From the NCBI GenBank assembly GCA_934045905.1, contig OW203770.1, forward strand, positions 27,413,259 to 27,477,258: 64,000 nt of DNA. Reading direction: 5' to 3'. The translations under genes and the position numbers were made by a program. The first letter of the stretch is position 1, and each line of letters opens with the position of its first letter. This stretch comes from Leuctra nigra (Eukaryota > Arthropoda > Insecta > Plecoptera > Leuctridae). Below the pieces are notes generated by a model, which was not told the origin of the DNA, did not search any database, and worked only from the letters and a program-made list of their open reading frames with translations. Below are positions 12,135 to 23,124 of the stretch, one piece after another.

Positions 12135-12510
12135 AGGTGTAAAAACACCAACCGAGTCTCTTCAACTATAAAAAAATAGAAACAATCTAAAAATTCAGCA
12201 CTGAAAATTAATGATATTAAAAAATAGGTCAAGTCAAAACTTAATTTTAAAAACCAAATTATACTTGGCGCATCGTTTTTAGGTCATCTCTAGGTGTATA
12301 TTTTATGTATATTACACATCTGGCCTATACTGCTAAGCTATCTATATGCACGTTGCGCCAAATATATTTTGGTTTTTAAAATTAATTTTTGACTTAGCCT
12401 ATTTTTTGATATAACTACTTTTCAGTGCTGAATTTTTAGATTTCTTCTATTTTTTATAGTTAAATAGACTTGGCTGGTATTTTTACAAGGAGTTCAAGGA
12501 GTGAGGGTTA
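12135..12510. repeat. HINE-like family, 5' foldback end alone
   Basis: Inverted arms: GTGTAAAAACACCAACCGAG, AGTC, then CTTGGCGCATCG on one side, and TTGCGCCAAATATA, then GACTTGGCTGGTATTTTTAC on the other. They flank a short loop. No attached 3' arm is evident. Copy B has a 139-bp internal tandem duplication here (48540-48800). Confidence 0.7.
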
Positions 12511-12895
12511 GAATCACAATAAATAAAAAATGGCGCCAAGCTGCAGCAAAGGTGTTTTGAGTTAGTTTTTAATTTAATTATTTCAAGCGGAGATTTGTTT
12601 ATATGAAGTTCCATTGCCAGATTACCATATTATTAGTGTTATTGTAATTTTGTATTATTTCGATCATCTGGAACTTGATAAATGATTTCGAGCCAATGAA
12701 TGAAGATATATTGGCACGTTAAGGTAGGCCAGATAACTTTATTGATCGTGTTGGTTCTGACGTGATGCGCGCCCGGGTAAAGCTTGTTGCTAGGCAACAA
12801 GGCGGCTGGTGGAGGGGAGCGGGGTCGCATCGATCCATACAGCTCGGCGTCTGATGTTAAATTGCCTGAGTAGCAATTGTCTTCATCCTATCAAA
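12511..12895. other. Duplicated sequence holding an empty insertion site
   Basis: No gene. TA at 12640-12641 is the unoccupied target of the 1664-bp element seen in copy B. The part from about 12685 to 12890 has a third homologue at 61255-61465. Confidence 0.8.
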
Positions 12896-14095
12896 ATCTA
12901 GTGAGCGGTCGCTTCACGCCAGCCAAGTCGTACGGCGCCCACACTCTTACACAACATACCGTTCAATCCTAAAGGCTGAAGCAACCCATTTTTACTGTAA
13001 ACATCAAAGTGGCATTTTTGGCCTACTCGATCTTAAAAATGGAAAATTTCACATTATTGCGAAATATCTTAATTTCGAGCAATGGCCCACCCCACCACAC
13101 ATAATAAATTTGGGAATAAGCAAGCTGTTCCCAAGCTGGATGACAGTGAACACCGTGAAATTGTACAGCTTTCTTCAGATGATTTCTCTTCTTCCAATAA
13201 ATTACGCGGTCTCCACCACAACCTAAACGGCTGGGCCGATTGATCTAAAATTTTCACGACGTATCCAGATTGTCTTCCTGTAGATGCCTAGCATTTACAC
13301 ATTTTTTGTGCCGCCATTTTGAAACCGGAAGTGACGTCATACATCAAAAACGGCTGGACCGATCGGAATGAAATTTGCGCCAATCGATTTGGACGGTCAT
13401 ATATATGAAATACCAATAGTCAAAAAAAGTAATGTATTATTACTGAAACCGAAATGACGTCATAAAAACGAAGAATCAGACTTTAATCTTACTGCAATAA
13501 CTACATATTCAGAAGGCTTATACTGACACAATAGGTAAATAAATTCTTGGTGGCAGCTATTTTAGCCGCCATTTTCTAAACCAGAAGTGATGCCATACCT
13601 TGAAGACGGATGGACCAATAATTGGAAAGAAGCTTATGCTATTCTTCGTGGAATATCATTTTAAGCATTATTTAGTACCAAACGCAACTTTTCTTAGTAT
13701 CCAAATAGGAAATGGCTTATTTTTTTAAAGGAATTAGTCATTGTTGCTCCGATTTGTGTTACAAGTGTGAGAATAATCTAAAAAAAGTAGTGATATTTCC
13801 ATAAAAAAAACTCCGTGTAAAAATACCAGCCAAGTCTCTTCAACTCTAAAAAAAATATAAGAAATCTTAAAAAATCAGCACTGAAAAGTTGTGATATCAA
13901 AAAATAGGCAAAGTCAAAACATGAATTAAAAACAAAATATTTAAAAATTTTTATACACGATGCGCCAAGTATATTTTGGTTTAAAAATTAAGTTTTGACT
14001 TGGCCCATTTTTTGATATCACTACTTTTTAGTGCTGAATTTTTAGATTTCTTCTATTTTTTATAGTTGAAGAGACTTGGCTGGTATAACACGGAT
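12896..14095 (-). repeat. HINE-like unit, reverse orientation
   Basis: Read left to right it starts ATCTAGTGAGCGGTCGCTTC, then CCAGCCAAGTC, the conserved 3' blocks inverted, and modules at about 13310-13345 (GCCGCCATTTTGAAACCGG then GTGACGTCAT), 13450 and 13570. It ends in the foldback (AACTCCGTGTAAAAATACC to CTTGGCTGGTATAACACGGA). This shows one arm and the foldback joined as a single unit. Its outermost foldback tip is lost. Copy B: 50998-52185. Confidence 0.85.
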
Positions 14096-14333
14096 TTTGC
14101 ATTAACTTAGCTGAGCTACTCAAAAATTAACATTCACTGAAAACGGTAACAGCTCAAAACGATTTTTTACGGCACATTTCAGCACAAATCGAGCAAAATC
14201 GACTATGTTCTTTGTTTTTTGATATCATTTTGTGGCTGGGCTAAGTGAATGCACCCGTTCAAATACCACAGCACAGACAATAAGTGCTTACATTTCTGTG
14301 ATGCACCTACTATACATGAACACTCGAAAGATT

Positions 14334-14654
14334 TTACTTCCATATCATCGTTTTTGTGTTTAAAATACCATTTAATGTATGCGGATCATGTGCAATTCCA
14401 GATGTCTGGAGACATAACCCAAGAATATGGGTCTCGCTATTGATGCCCTTTGTAATGCCACAAGCCACTAACAAACCGCTGTTCAACACTTGTTCACCTT
14501 CACTTAGGTTCCTAGAATTCATATTTGCATCTAGAAATCTTAACATTTCTGAAAAAATTACATAATATTTATTTGTGTTTCCAATTACTTGTTCAATAGC
14601 GCACGCCATGTTAAATGCAATGTTTTGATTTTCTATACCCCAACCGGCAGCCAT
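14334..14654 (-). CDS. Candidate coding exon of unknown function (copy A)
   Basis: A 106-codon minus-strand frame starts at an ATG in good context (AAGATGGCT), beginning MAAGWGIENQNIAFNMAC and containing LRFLDANMNSRNLSEGEQ and SETHILGLCLQTSGIAHD. It is not low-complexity and reads like globular protein, unlike the other short frames nearby. A GTATTT after codon 98 or so could be a splice donor, making this a first coding exon. I recognise no family. Copy B (52427-52747) keeps it open with two amino-acid changes, but over DNA this recently duplicated that is weak evidence for selection. It could be a captured gene fragment or chance. Confidence 0.35.
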   Translation of the reverse strand: MAAGWGIENQNIAFNMACAIEQVIGNTNKYYVIFSEMLRFLDANMNSRNLSEGEQVLNSGLLVACGITKGINSETHILGLCLQTSGIAHDPHTLNGILNTKTMIWK

Positions 14655-14699
14655 CTTGGAATTTTTGAAAGGCAGGTCTGCGCCATCTCTGGATACTTT

Positions 14700-14880
14700 T
14701 AGTGATGAATTGATCCAGAGAGCTGTGACGCAAGACCACTTGTAGCTGGCAACAAGTGTAATGGTGCCGTGAGATGGGGGTGAGGGGTGTCGCCTCTATC
14801 GATCCAGAGAGCTGTGACGTATAAACACTTATGGTGGGGAGGTAGAGGGGGTTGAGACGAGGGGTATAGGGCATGCCAAA
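14700..14880. repeat. Recurring GATCCAGAGAGCTGTGACG motif
   Basis: The motif occurs at about 14711 and 14801 within two related stretches, each including an ACACTTGT-like block. An inverted copy lies at about 34850-34870. No terminal structure was identified. Confidence 0.6.
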
Positions 14881-15109
14881 GGTAGGTCACCACCACCTAA
14901 AGTTGACTGACAAACAGCCAGCCAATCATACTATGAAAAGTACGATGATATACGGCTATTTATGCAACAAAGTACGTACTGCTACCGGCACTTGCAACGG
15001 TGAATTTATCGTTATTTTGTTAGAAAACACGATGTTAGAGGAGGAATGGGGGGCGCAAAGGCTAGCTATGGGTACAAGGGAGGTATACCTATGACAAGGG
15101 GGTGTATCT

Positions 15110-18100
15110 CATTAAAACCTAGTTAATGACCACTGGTTTTGCTATGAGACAAGCTCGAGGTCTCGAGTCAGCAATGGCTATAGCAAATCCTACTTCCACG
15201 TCCACGGCGTGACTCCCGGGCAATGCGTGGCGGCCAATGAATGGTCGTCACGTAGCTAACGGAAGAGGGTGACAGGCCTTAAAACCGAAACATCTTGGCA
15301 AAGGGAGACAACCCCGACATAAAATCCTGGTTCTTCAAGTTTGGGGGTTGAGTCGATGGGCCTGCTCCTCATCACTCGGAAAAAACAATATTGCAAACAA
15401 GAATCCTAAATTGCCTCGGAACCCGGACGGATCAAATGGTAATCGACCTCGGAGAGTTAAACGGAATATGAGTATGGGATGCTGGAATGTCCAAGGGATT
15501 AGCAATAAGTACCCAGAGGTTTTAAAGGGCCTGCTAATCTTCAAATCGATGTAGCAGTGCTATCGGAGACCAAAAAAAATGGTAATGGAAAATATTGCAA
15601 GATTACATCCATTTCTACAACGGAGTAGACAAGGATAGAAGGGCAAAGGCCGGAGTATCGATTGCAGTACATTAAAAGCTTAAAAAAAGAATTGTAAACT
15701 GGACAACAGTTGACGAACGTTTGATCACCCTTATATGAGCACTTGAGCATCATAGGTTAGTAATAGTAGGCGTTTATTCCTCAAATGATGACGCAGACCG
15801 GCAGGTCAAAGACGATTTTATGGAAAAGTTGACGGAAGTGTAAGGAAATATTGGGGATCGAAAGGTAATTCTTGATGGGCGACTTTAATGGTAGAGTGGG
15901 AAAAAGGAAATACGAAAAAATCTTAGGGCAATATGGAGAAGATATGGTAAATGATAACGGAACCAGATTGATTGAGATTTGCTCTTAATTCTCTTTGAGA
16001 GTTATGAATGGATTTTTCAGTCACAAAGATGTTCACCTGGTGCCAGCCCACCAGAGGCTACAAGTCCTTCATTGGCTACATCGTATTCAAAAAAAATACA
16101 CGCATTAAAGTATTAGATCTTAAAGTCCAGAGAGGCGCACAGTGCGGTTCAAATAACTTTTCTGTCAAAGCGAAGCTACATATTAACTACATACATTTTA
16201 CGAGTAATTTAAGTGAATCAAATGTTGACCCAGAATCTCCGACACTTCAGGAACCGAAATATGACTTGAGGGCCTTTAAAAATGACTCCACGGTATTCTT
16301 GAATAAGCTTAGATTAGCAGAAGAAATGGACGCCACATTAGAAGGAAGTACAGAACAAAGATATATGTTGATGAAAAACTATGTGCATCAGGCAGCTTTG
16401 GAGGATTTAGGAACATTATATTCTGGAAGGAATATGAAGAATCTCCAAAACCCTCATTGGTGGAATGACAGCTTGGTACACCAACCGGAAGAAAAGAGAA
16501 GACTTTACCAAAAGTGGCTGTCAACCAAAGATGCTGAAGATAGACGATTGAACATGCGCTATAATTATATGTTGAAGAAAGAGATAAAGAAAGCTAAGAA
16601 CACTTTCTGGGACAGAAAGTGTGTTGAAATAAATTCACTGTTAGGAAGCTCGCATTCAAGATTGGCTGGGAAGACACTTGGATCGTTGAAAACGAACATA
16701 CAGCATCAGTTAAGGATAGACCCAATTGGACATCAGAAATAGCAAAAGCATTATCAAGATCTGCTGACCGAGAACAGATCACAATACAGAACATACAATA
16801 CACATCAGTGCCAATAGCTCTTGGAGAAGTTTGTGAGGAAGTACTATGGTGAGAAATGTTGGCTCTAAAATCCACGAAGAATAATAGATCACCTGGTCCT
16901 GGAAGTATACCCATCGAACTTATAAAAAGTGCTCCGTTTGTAATTATTGAATCCCTGGCCGGTATATTCACTGAATGCTTGCGTGGAGGTGAAGTACCGG
17001 GGGAATGGAAATTAGGCTACATCAGCTCCATCTATAAAAAAGGAGACAGAAAAAACTGTGGAAACAACAGAGGGATCAGCGTTTTGTCGTCGATAGGTAA
17101 TCAACAAAGTTGTTTCAGGAGCGGGAGATCATGTGTAGACAACCTTTTTTAGTATAAAGCAACTTTTGGCCAAAAGTATTGCACATGGAAGCGAATTACA
17201 CTTTTTTATCGTAGATCTTAAGAAAGCCTTTGACAGTGTACCATTAAACAAATTATGGGAAGCTCTGGAAAATCAAGGAGTCCAAACAGTTTACGTAAAT
17301 GCCATTAAAAAGGTATATGAAAATGTTGTGAGTTGCGTGAAGAATGGAAATTTATATACAGAAGAATTTAAGATCAACAAAGGAGTGAGACAAGCGTGTT
17401 TTTTATCACCAACCCTGTTCAAAATATATTTGAAGAGTGTTTTAGAGAATTGGTCAAGAAAATGTAGTTCGATGGGTGTTTAAATTGGGGAAGAATACAT
17501 ACACTCTTTACAATTCGCTGACAATCAGGTGGTTCTTGCTAAAAATGAAAACGACACAGAATTCATGATGATGAAGCTTATTGAAGAATGGGGTTCCTGG
17601 AGCTTAGAAGTGAATATGGAAAAGACTCAATGTATGGTCATTGGAAGAGATCGTCAAGACATTGTAACCGATAAAGGTATTATAAGATTAACAACAGAGT
17701 ACAAGTATCTAGGTGTGATATTAACGGCTGACGGAACGGATGAGAGGGATGTGCTGAACAAACTGGGCAGGGGAAGAGCGATCACCAGACAACTACCCCC
17801 AGTGCTTTGGAACGATGTCATCTCAAATAAGACATAATCACGCATTAACAGCTCATTCGTCGAAATCTGCGCTTCTTATGGATCTGAAATCTTGACCTTA
17901 TCTACCCGAATGGCACAAAGAGTCCGAGCAATGGAGATGGGGTACTGGAGAAGATGCTGCAAGGTAACGATACTCGACCATGTGAGGAACGACCGCATAC
18001 GTGAAATGATGGGAGTGGAGACATCACTTACTGATTTTATAGAGATGAAGCAACTCTTGTGGTATGGCCCTCTTAAACCCCATTTACACGGTGCAATTTC

Positions 18101-18465
18101 TTGAACAACTTCTGTGGCACATTACCATTTTTTCATACAATTTTGTATTTACACAACGCAACTTTCTGTCACAGAACTTAAAACATGTTCTTATTTCTAT
18201 TTAAGAAGTGTGGCACAGAAGTGTGGTACAGAAGTTGGAGAAGAAATGCACAGTGTAAATGGGGCTTTAGAAGAATGCCAGATGAAAGGTTGCCAATGGG
18301 ACCCTGGCCATGGGTACCGTCAAGAAGAAGGAAGAGAGGAAGACCAAGAAGAAGTTGGGCAGAAGGAGTAAACACTGCCATGAGACGAAGAGGTCTACGC
18401 GACGGAGACTTCTTAAATAAAGATAAATGGCATTTAGGATGCAGAATACGGCCGGAGCTATAAAA
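15110..18465 (+). pseudogene. Decayed endonuclease-RT LINE (LINE-A)
   Basis: A full-length but frameshifted relative of the minus-strand LINE at 35719-39049. In order: MSRWACSSSLGKNN and MGCWNVQGISNKYPEV (start of the APE-type endonuclease, about 15350-15530), an NPHWWNDSL block, SPGPGSIPIELIKSAP, FRSGRSCVDN, FIVDLKKAFDSVP (RT motif A, about 17210), FLSPTLFKIYL (motif B), and a motif C region now reading QFADNQVVLA, so FADD is lost. A GRPRRSW tail ends at a stop near 18463. Many stops separate the pieces. The 3' tail is a TAA microsatellite. Copy B keeps only the first kilobase (to 54252). Confidence 0.9.
18076..18266. mobile_element. 191-bp Harbinger/Tourist-like MITE in LINE-A
   Basis: Inverted ends AACCCCATTTACACGGTGCA and TGCACAGTGTAAATGGGGCT are flanked by TTA at 18073-18075 and 18267-18269. 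Removing the element and one TTA rejoins the LINE frame as YGPLRRMPDERLP, matching YGHMRRMPEKRLP in the minus-strand LINE. The 3-bp TTA duplication fits PIF/Harbinger MITEs. Confidence 0.85.
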
Positions 18466-18472
18466 AATCTGC

Positions 18473-18475
18473 TTA

Positions 18476-18550
<75 letters not shown>

Positions 18551-18600
18551 TATAATAATAATATTATTATTAATATTAATATTATTAATATAAATATTAA
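18473..18600. repeat. TAA microsatellite (LINE-A tail and Dong target)
   Basis: A long (TAA)n tract grades into mixed TAA/TTA/ATT. It follows the LINE-A stop codon directly and is the 5' side of the Dong insertion site. A matching AATAATAATGATAATAATAAT stretch lies at the Dong 3' end (about 33576-33598). Confidence 0.9.
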
Positions 18601-18927
18601 AAATAAGTGAAAATGTGAAAAAGTGAAAAAAAGTGAAAAACTTTTTCGTGGAAAAAGTGAAGGGAGGCCGTGGAAAAAGTGAAGTGACGTAGCATTCAAG
18701 TTCTGATGCTCGTGATATAAAGTAAGGTATTTACATATTTACTTACATTTCTAAAGTAACTTTTGTATTAAATCATTCTGTAAAAATTTCTCTACATAAT
18801 GGGACATAAATTTATATAATATTTTTGGAAATAATAAGTATTTTGAAGAAATTGATTTTGAATCGCTAGAAGATTCATTAGAAAAACGGAGGAAGAACGC
18901 CTTGGAATTTGAGATGCCAGGTCACTG
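18600..18927 (+). other. Dong 5' untranslated region
   Basis: AT-rich with repeated GTGAAAAAGTGAAAAA units. It lies between the TAA tract and the MULE target duplication. Joining it across the MULE places the Dong ATG 10 to 15 bases after GCCAGGTCACTG. Confidence 0.6.
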
Positions 18928-18938
18928 CATGGAGGCGA
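18928..18938. repeat. MULE target-site duplication, left
   Basis: CATGGAGGCGA, identical to 26506-26516. Eleven bases is in the range expected for Mutator-like elements. The ATG inside it is the Dong start codon. Confidence 0.85.
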
Positions 18939-19377
18939 GTCGCCTGAATAGCGCCAACTGGAATAACGCCAACTCCCTTGTGTGACATGGGCTTTTCATG
19001 AACCGGAATAATGTCAACTCGGAGTTGGCGTTGTTCCGGTAAAAGTACTTTACCAAATTTACAAGTGGAATAACGCCAACTCTGAGTTGACGTTATTCCA
19101 CCGGAATAACGCCAACTGGGAGTTGACTTTATTCCGGTTTTAGCACTTAGAAGAATTCTCGTAAAAATGGAATAACGCCAACTGTGAGTTGACGTTCTTC
19201 CACCGGAATAAAGTCAACTCCTAGTTGGCGTTGTTCCGGTTTTAGGACTTAGAATATTTCTTAAGAAAGTGGAAGAACGCCAACTCAGAGTTGACGTTAT
19301 TCCTTTTTAAGTACTACTTGGTAGACTTCTCGGTAATTTTTAAAGAAATACACTAAGTTCCAAGAATTGCGGCAATC
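18939..19377 (+). repeat. MULE left terminal inverted repeat
   Basis: Starts GTCGCCTGAATAGCGCC and ends TTGCGGCAATC. It contains six near-palindromes of 33-37 bp of the type GGAATAACGCCAACT, two or three bases, then AGTTGACGTTATTCC, alternating with short AT-rich spacers containing AGTACTTTACC, TTAGCACTTAG or TTAGGACTTAG. Inverted partner at 26066-26505. Confidence 0.92.
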
Positions 19378-20935
19378 ATTTGTATAACTTGTGATGAGCG
19401 GTTTTCGTAGGATTTTGCCTATGTTCTAGAATATAGCCTACTATGAAATAAACTGAACAATAATTATAAAAGTTTCATATTTCAAATTGAATTCATTATT
19501 TTGTAAGAAAGCTCTGAATTCGAAACAGTTTCAAACTGCATTGCCCCGGCCCGTAATAAGAAGAGCGAGCAGCTGCCAACTGCGAGGCTACCGGAAAAAT
19601 ACCTGTCAAAACAGGAGGAAGTAAACAAAGGATTAGGTACTGTGATAAGAGCGAGCAGCTGCCAACTGCGAGGCAACCGGAAAAATACCTGTCAAAACAG
19701 GAGGAAGTAAACAAAGGATTATGTATGGGTAGTACACGAGACGGGAAAGTCCGCCCCAACTTTTACTTCCGGGAAAAGCCTGGTTATCACCCAAATGAAT
19801 GAAATTCCAAGCACCTGGAAATAAGCAAAATGCTAAGCAATGTTCTTAGGTCTAAATATCATATGAATAAAATATCTTATCTCTTTCTTAAAGGATCAGT
19901 AAACCCAAAAATAAAAAAAAAATGTATGTATAGAATGTATATGTATAGAAAATAATAACACTCATGATATTGAGTTTGTAACATTTCGCGGTATTTCGAG
20001 AAATTTGACGAGACGTTCCTTCAATGCGTAATGTCATACCTATGTTTGTCAAATTGCAATTTCACATCTGTAAAACCTCCATGGTAAAACGGTAAAACCT
20101 CCATGTAAAACCTCCATGCGATTTCCAATATCGGTAAAACCTCCGTCCATAAAAGCTCCTACAACCATGGACCTTAAAAAGGTCCAAAAGAAACATGTCC
20201 AAAAAGTTTTGTTGTCAAAGTGCAACATGTCCACAACAGCCAATCAGAATGGAGCTGTCACACGCTTGTAACATAACAAACAATGTTTGTTTTCTTGATT
20301 TAGTTTCAAAATGCAACATGTCCAATAGTTTGCTTCAAAACGCAACAAGTCAAAAATTAAAAGATTAATTAGAAAAAGAGTAGAAATGTATTGAAGTTAC
20401 TTTTTCAGCATTCCAATTCAAGAATTTTTTGTCTGAATTTTAAAACAAACAACAATACAATCCTATTTGCAGTAATTAGTTACAAGTTTGGTTGATTTTT
20501 GAAAACAAACACCTATGTTCTCCTCAGTACCTAAAATACTCATTTTGATTAAGAGTTAATGTTGATGGCCGGGTTAGGTTAAAAATAGAGACAATAAATT
20601 ATGAATGATAATATCTGCTATATAACCATATATTGTCTCATGTTATTGTTATTGTTATTGTATATGTTATGTTACAATAGCTCATGTATATGCAATATTT
20701 TTACCTATTTGTATTGTTTCAACTTTAAAATTACATTTGAAAAAACATGTTATACCGCATCAAAATTAGGTCAATCACAAAATGTTTTCCACATAAGTAT
20801 AAGTTTGCGTTTATGCCATAATTTGGCAAAAGCATTACTCCATTCAAAGATGCACGCTTTTAATTGGCTACAAGTCCGAGTACGACACCTGCACCTGCGT
20901 TGCGGTAGGGTAGGTTAGGGTAGGTAGCAGGTACC
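19378..20935. other. MULE interior upstream of the transposase
   Basis: No gene. It holds an 86-bp tandem duplication (19561-19724, unit starting AAGAGCGAGCAGCTGCC) and several GTAAAACCTCCATG repeats at 20070-20150. Repeated variants of a CAACATGTCCAAAA phrase lie at 20190-20350. The short open frames here follow these repeats. Confidence 0.6.
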
Positions 20936-20973
20936 TATAAAAGCTCATGGACCTCCTGCAGAGCCCATCAGTT
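20936..20973 (+). promoter_or_regulatory. Putative core promoter of the MULE transposase
   Basis: TATAAAAG at 20936-20943 is followed by TCAGTT at 20968-20973, which fits an arthropod initiator with the A (20970) 34 bases downstream of the first T of the TATA box. The ATG follows 49 bases later at 21019. Spacing and order are as expected for a TATA/initiator promoter; function is inferred. Confidence 0.6.
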
Positions 20974-21018
20974 CATCTTTAGATTTTGCCGGGTGCATTA
21001 GAAGGAAATTACGTTATC

Positions 21019-22724
21019 ATGGAAATGGAAGGCGAGCGTTTAAACTCTGTGAATTATCACAATGGTGATGGGTTTTATTTTAGAAAAATTAGGGAAAAGG
21101 TGACAGTGGAAGGGAGAATAGTGTATGTGCGTTGTGTTGTTGATGGGTGTAAGGGTTCAGGAAAAGTTAATAAGGATATAGCTCCTGAAATGCGAGTGGT
21201 CCAAGTGTTGACCGAACACAACGGCCATGAAGCAGATGTAATGCGAGGGAAAAAGCTTGAGTTGCTGGCAATAATGAAGAGGAAGAGAGTATTGGAAGAC
21301 ACAAAATCACGAGCTCTGTTTGATCGCGAATGTGCAAGGTAAGATTAATATATTACTTTTCTAATTATGTCATCATTAATACATTTGTCCACAAATCTAA
21401 ATTTGATCTGTGTAACTCTAAAATTTGCTATAAAAATCTAATTTTGCATCCTAATTTTGCATCATTTCATTGTGATTGATTTATGTATTTGGTATTGTTT
21501 TAGTCATGAAGCAGGAAATCACGTCTCTTTTAACCGCGTAGAGTCTACGCTCTACAAGCGGAAAAGGAAAGTTGTTCCTAACATACCAGGATCGCTGCAG
21601 GAATTTGCTACCCTGCTCGAAAACCAGAATGTTTTCGAGACTTTTGGACACGTTCACACTCTTCAACCGGAACTATTTTACCAAGGACTTCTGGTTGGTG
21701 AAGAAAGTTCCACCGCGGTATACGCTCTTCCTTCTATGCTTGCAGAGCTGAGTAAAGCAAAAGAACTGCACATTGATGGCACTTTTAAAGTTGTGCCCAA
21801 GATTGGTGAGCTACGTCAGCTGGTATCTATCCATATCGCTGTTGGGACTCACGTAAGTACAATATCTACTGAGTCTTGTTGTTTATAGTCAAAGATATGC
21901 ATTTTACATATTAATTTTATTTTATTAATTTATACTTTTTATTTAGACTTTCCCGGCAGTCTTTGCGTTGATGACGAGGAAGACAACGGCTGCCTACGAG
22001 CTTCTGTTCAACTTCGTGGATACTGTGCTGGCTCCTGGTTTAAGCCCCCGAAGAACTATGAGTGACTTCGAGGCATCGTTGATGGCTGCAATACGGAATG
22101 TGTATCCCCAGGCTCAGCAGAGCGGCTGCTGGTTTCACTTTGCCAAGGTAAGTGTCACGTTTTTAATCTTACCCATCAAGTCGAATGTCTTGAGATTCAA
22201 ATCGCTTTCCATATTTTAATAATCGTTATATTTATTAGTATTAGGACTGGGTTTTCAATGCTCTGTTAATTATGCTCAGTTGATTAGGCCAACGTAGTCC
22301 TGGCAACAAACGAAGACATTCCTATAATTACCACTTTGTATTTGTCTCTGTGTTCTAGGCGATTTGGACTAAATGCCAATTGCTGGGTTTGGTTCCTCTG
22401 GTGACGACCAACTCGGACGCAGCGCAGTTTGTTAGGATGTCCATGGTCCTTCCGTTGCTACCGAGCCACCAAATCATCGAGGGCTACCACTGTTTGGAGT
22501 TGTTTCTGACCGAGAACAATCTCCAAAACGAGTTCCGTGCTTTCATGGTATACTTGAAGAGGCAGTGGCTGGATGGCGTAGGTGTCCACGTCTTATCAGT
22601 TTACCGAGAGAGGCGCCGGACGAATAATAACGTGGAGTCGTTCCACAGGACGCTGTTGGAGCGTATTGGGCAGGCGAACCCATCATTTTGGACATTCATA
22701 AGTAAGTTGGGTTCGATGAAGTAG
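21019..22724 (+). CDS. MULE transposase with FLYWCH zinc finger, four exons
   Basis: Exons 21019-21338, 21504-21852, 21947-22147 and 22359-22724 join through GT..AG introns of 165, 94 and 211 nt, keeping one frame of 411 codons. The first ATG is in MEMEGERLNS; the upstream TTG is not a start. Residues 11-70 form a FLYWCH-type finger (C39, C44, H67, H70). The MULE transposase core supplies D198 (HIDGTFK), D263 (TMSDFEAS), the C284/H287 pair in CWFHFAK, and E383 (NNNVESFH). It would bind the terminal repeats and cut and paste the element in the nucleus. A GTAAGT at 22702, just before the stop, could be a fourth donor, so the true C-terminus may lie further on. No inactivating change is visible. 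Confidence 0.9.
22241..22335. repeat. Old MITE fragment within transposase intron 3
   Basis: GGACTGGGTTTTCAATGC, then CCTGGCAACAA and GACATTCCT-TAATTACCACT, match the left part of the element at 6403-6541 with clear divergence. Confidence 0.5.
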
Positions 22725-23124
22725 AGCGGCTTATGGTGACTTGTAAATTTTGTTATTTTTATTGAGAATATTTTGTTGAATTGTTAATTTCATTCGAGCT
22801 TTTATCCCTGGTGTCGGTAGTGTCATAAATTAAAAAAAAAATATATAAATTACATTAACAGTTTATTAATTGACTAATTTTGTAACTGAGCCACCTTTAT
22901 CTCAAATATGAAATTTTTGAAATAGTATTAAACTCCTCATGTGACAAACACATTCAATTAAATAACATTCAATTCAATGCGATTTTCATTAGCAAATTTG
23001 CTGCTTAAAATAATATTAGATAATTTACAATATTTTATTTTTATATGAATGTTTTAAAGTGACTTTTCCAGTTTGACTGGAAAAGTTTGACATTTCTGTT
23101 TTTACTTTTGTGAAGTAAAAGTTA
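22725..23124. other. MULE interior after the transposase, no gene seen
   Basis: AT-rich. If the possible donor at 22702 is used, a last exon could lie here or have been lost; no convincing coding exon was found. Confidence 0.4.

Larger units (their letters stand above)
1793..16149 (+). other. Segmental duplication copy A, first part
   Basis: From 1793 to 16149 the sequence matches 39050-54252 collinearly and in the same orientation. In a hand check of about 650 bp (2040-2700) only three or four substitutions appeared. Copy B lacks 945 bp present here (about 9190-10135). It also has a 1664-bp insertion whose empty site is 12640-12641, and a 139-bp tandem duplication of the 12240-12370 region. 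Homology resumes at 33590. Confidence 0.95.

Noticed and set aside
20905..20930. TAGGTTAGGG run resembling insect telomere repeat TTAGG
   Set aside because: Only two or three degenerate units, just upstream of a TATA box inside the MULE; too short for telomeric sequence.
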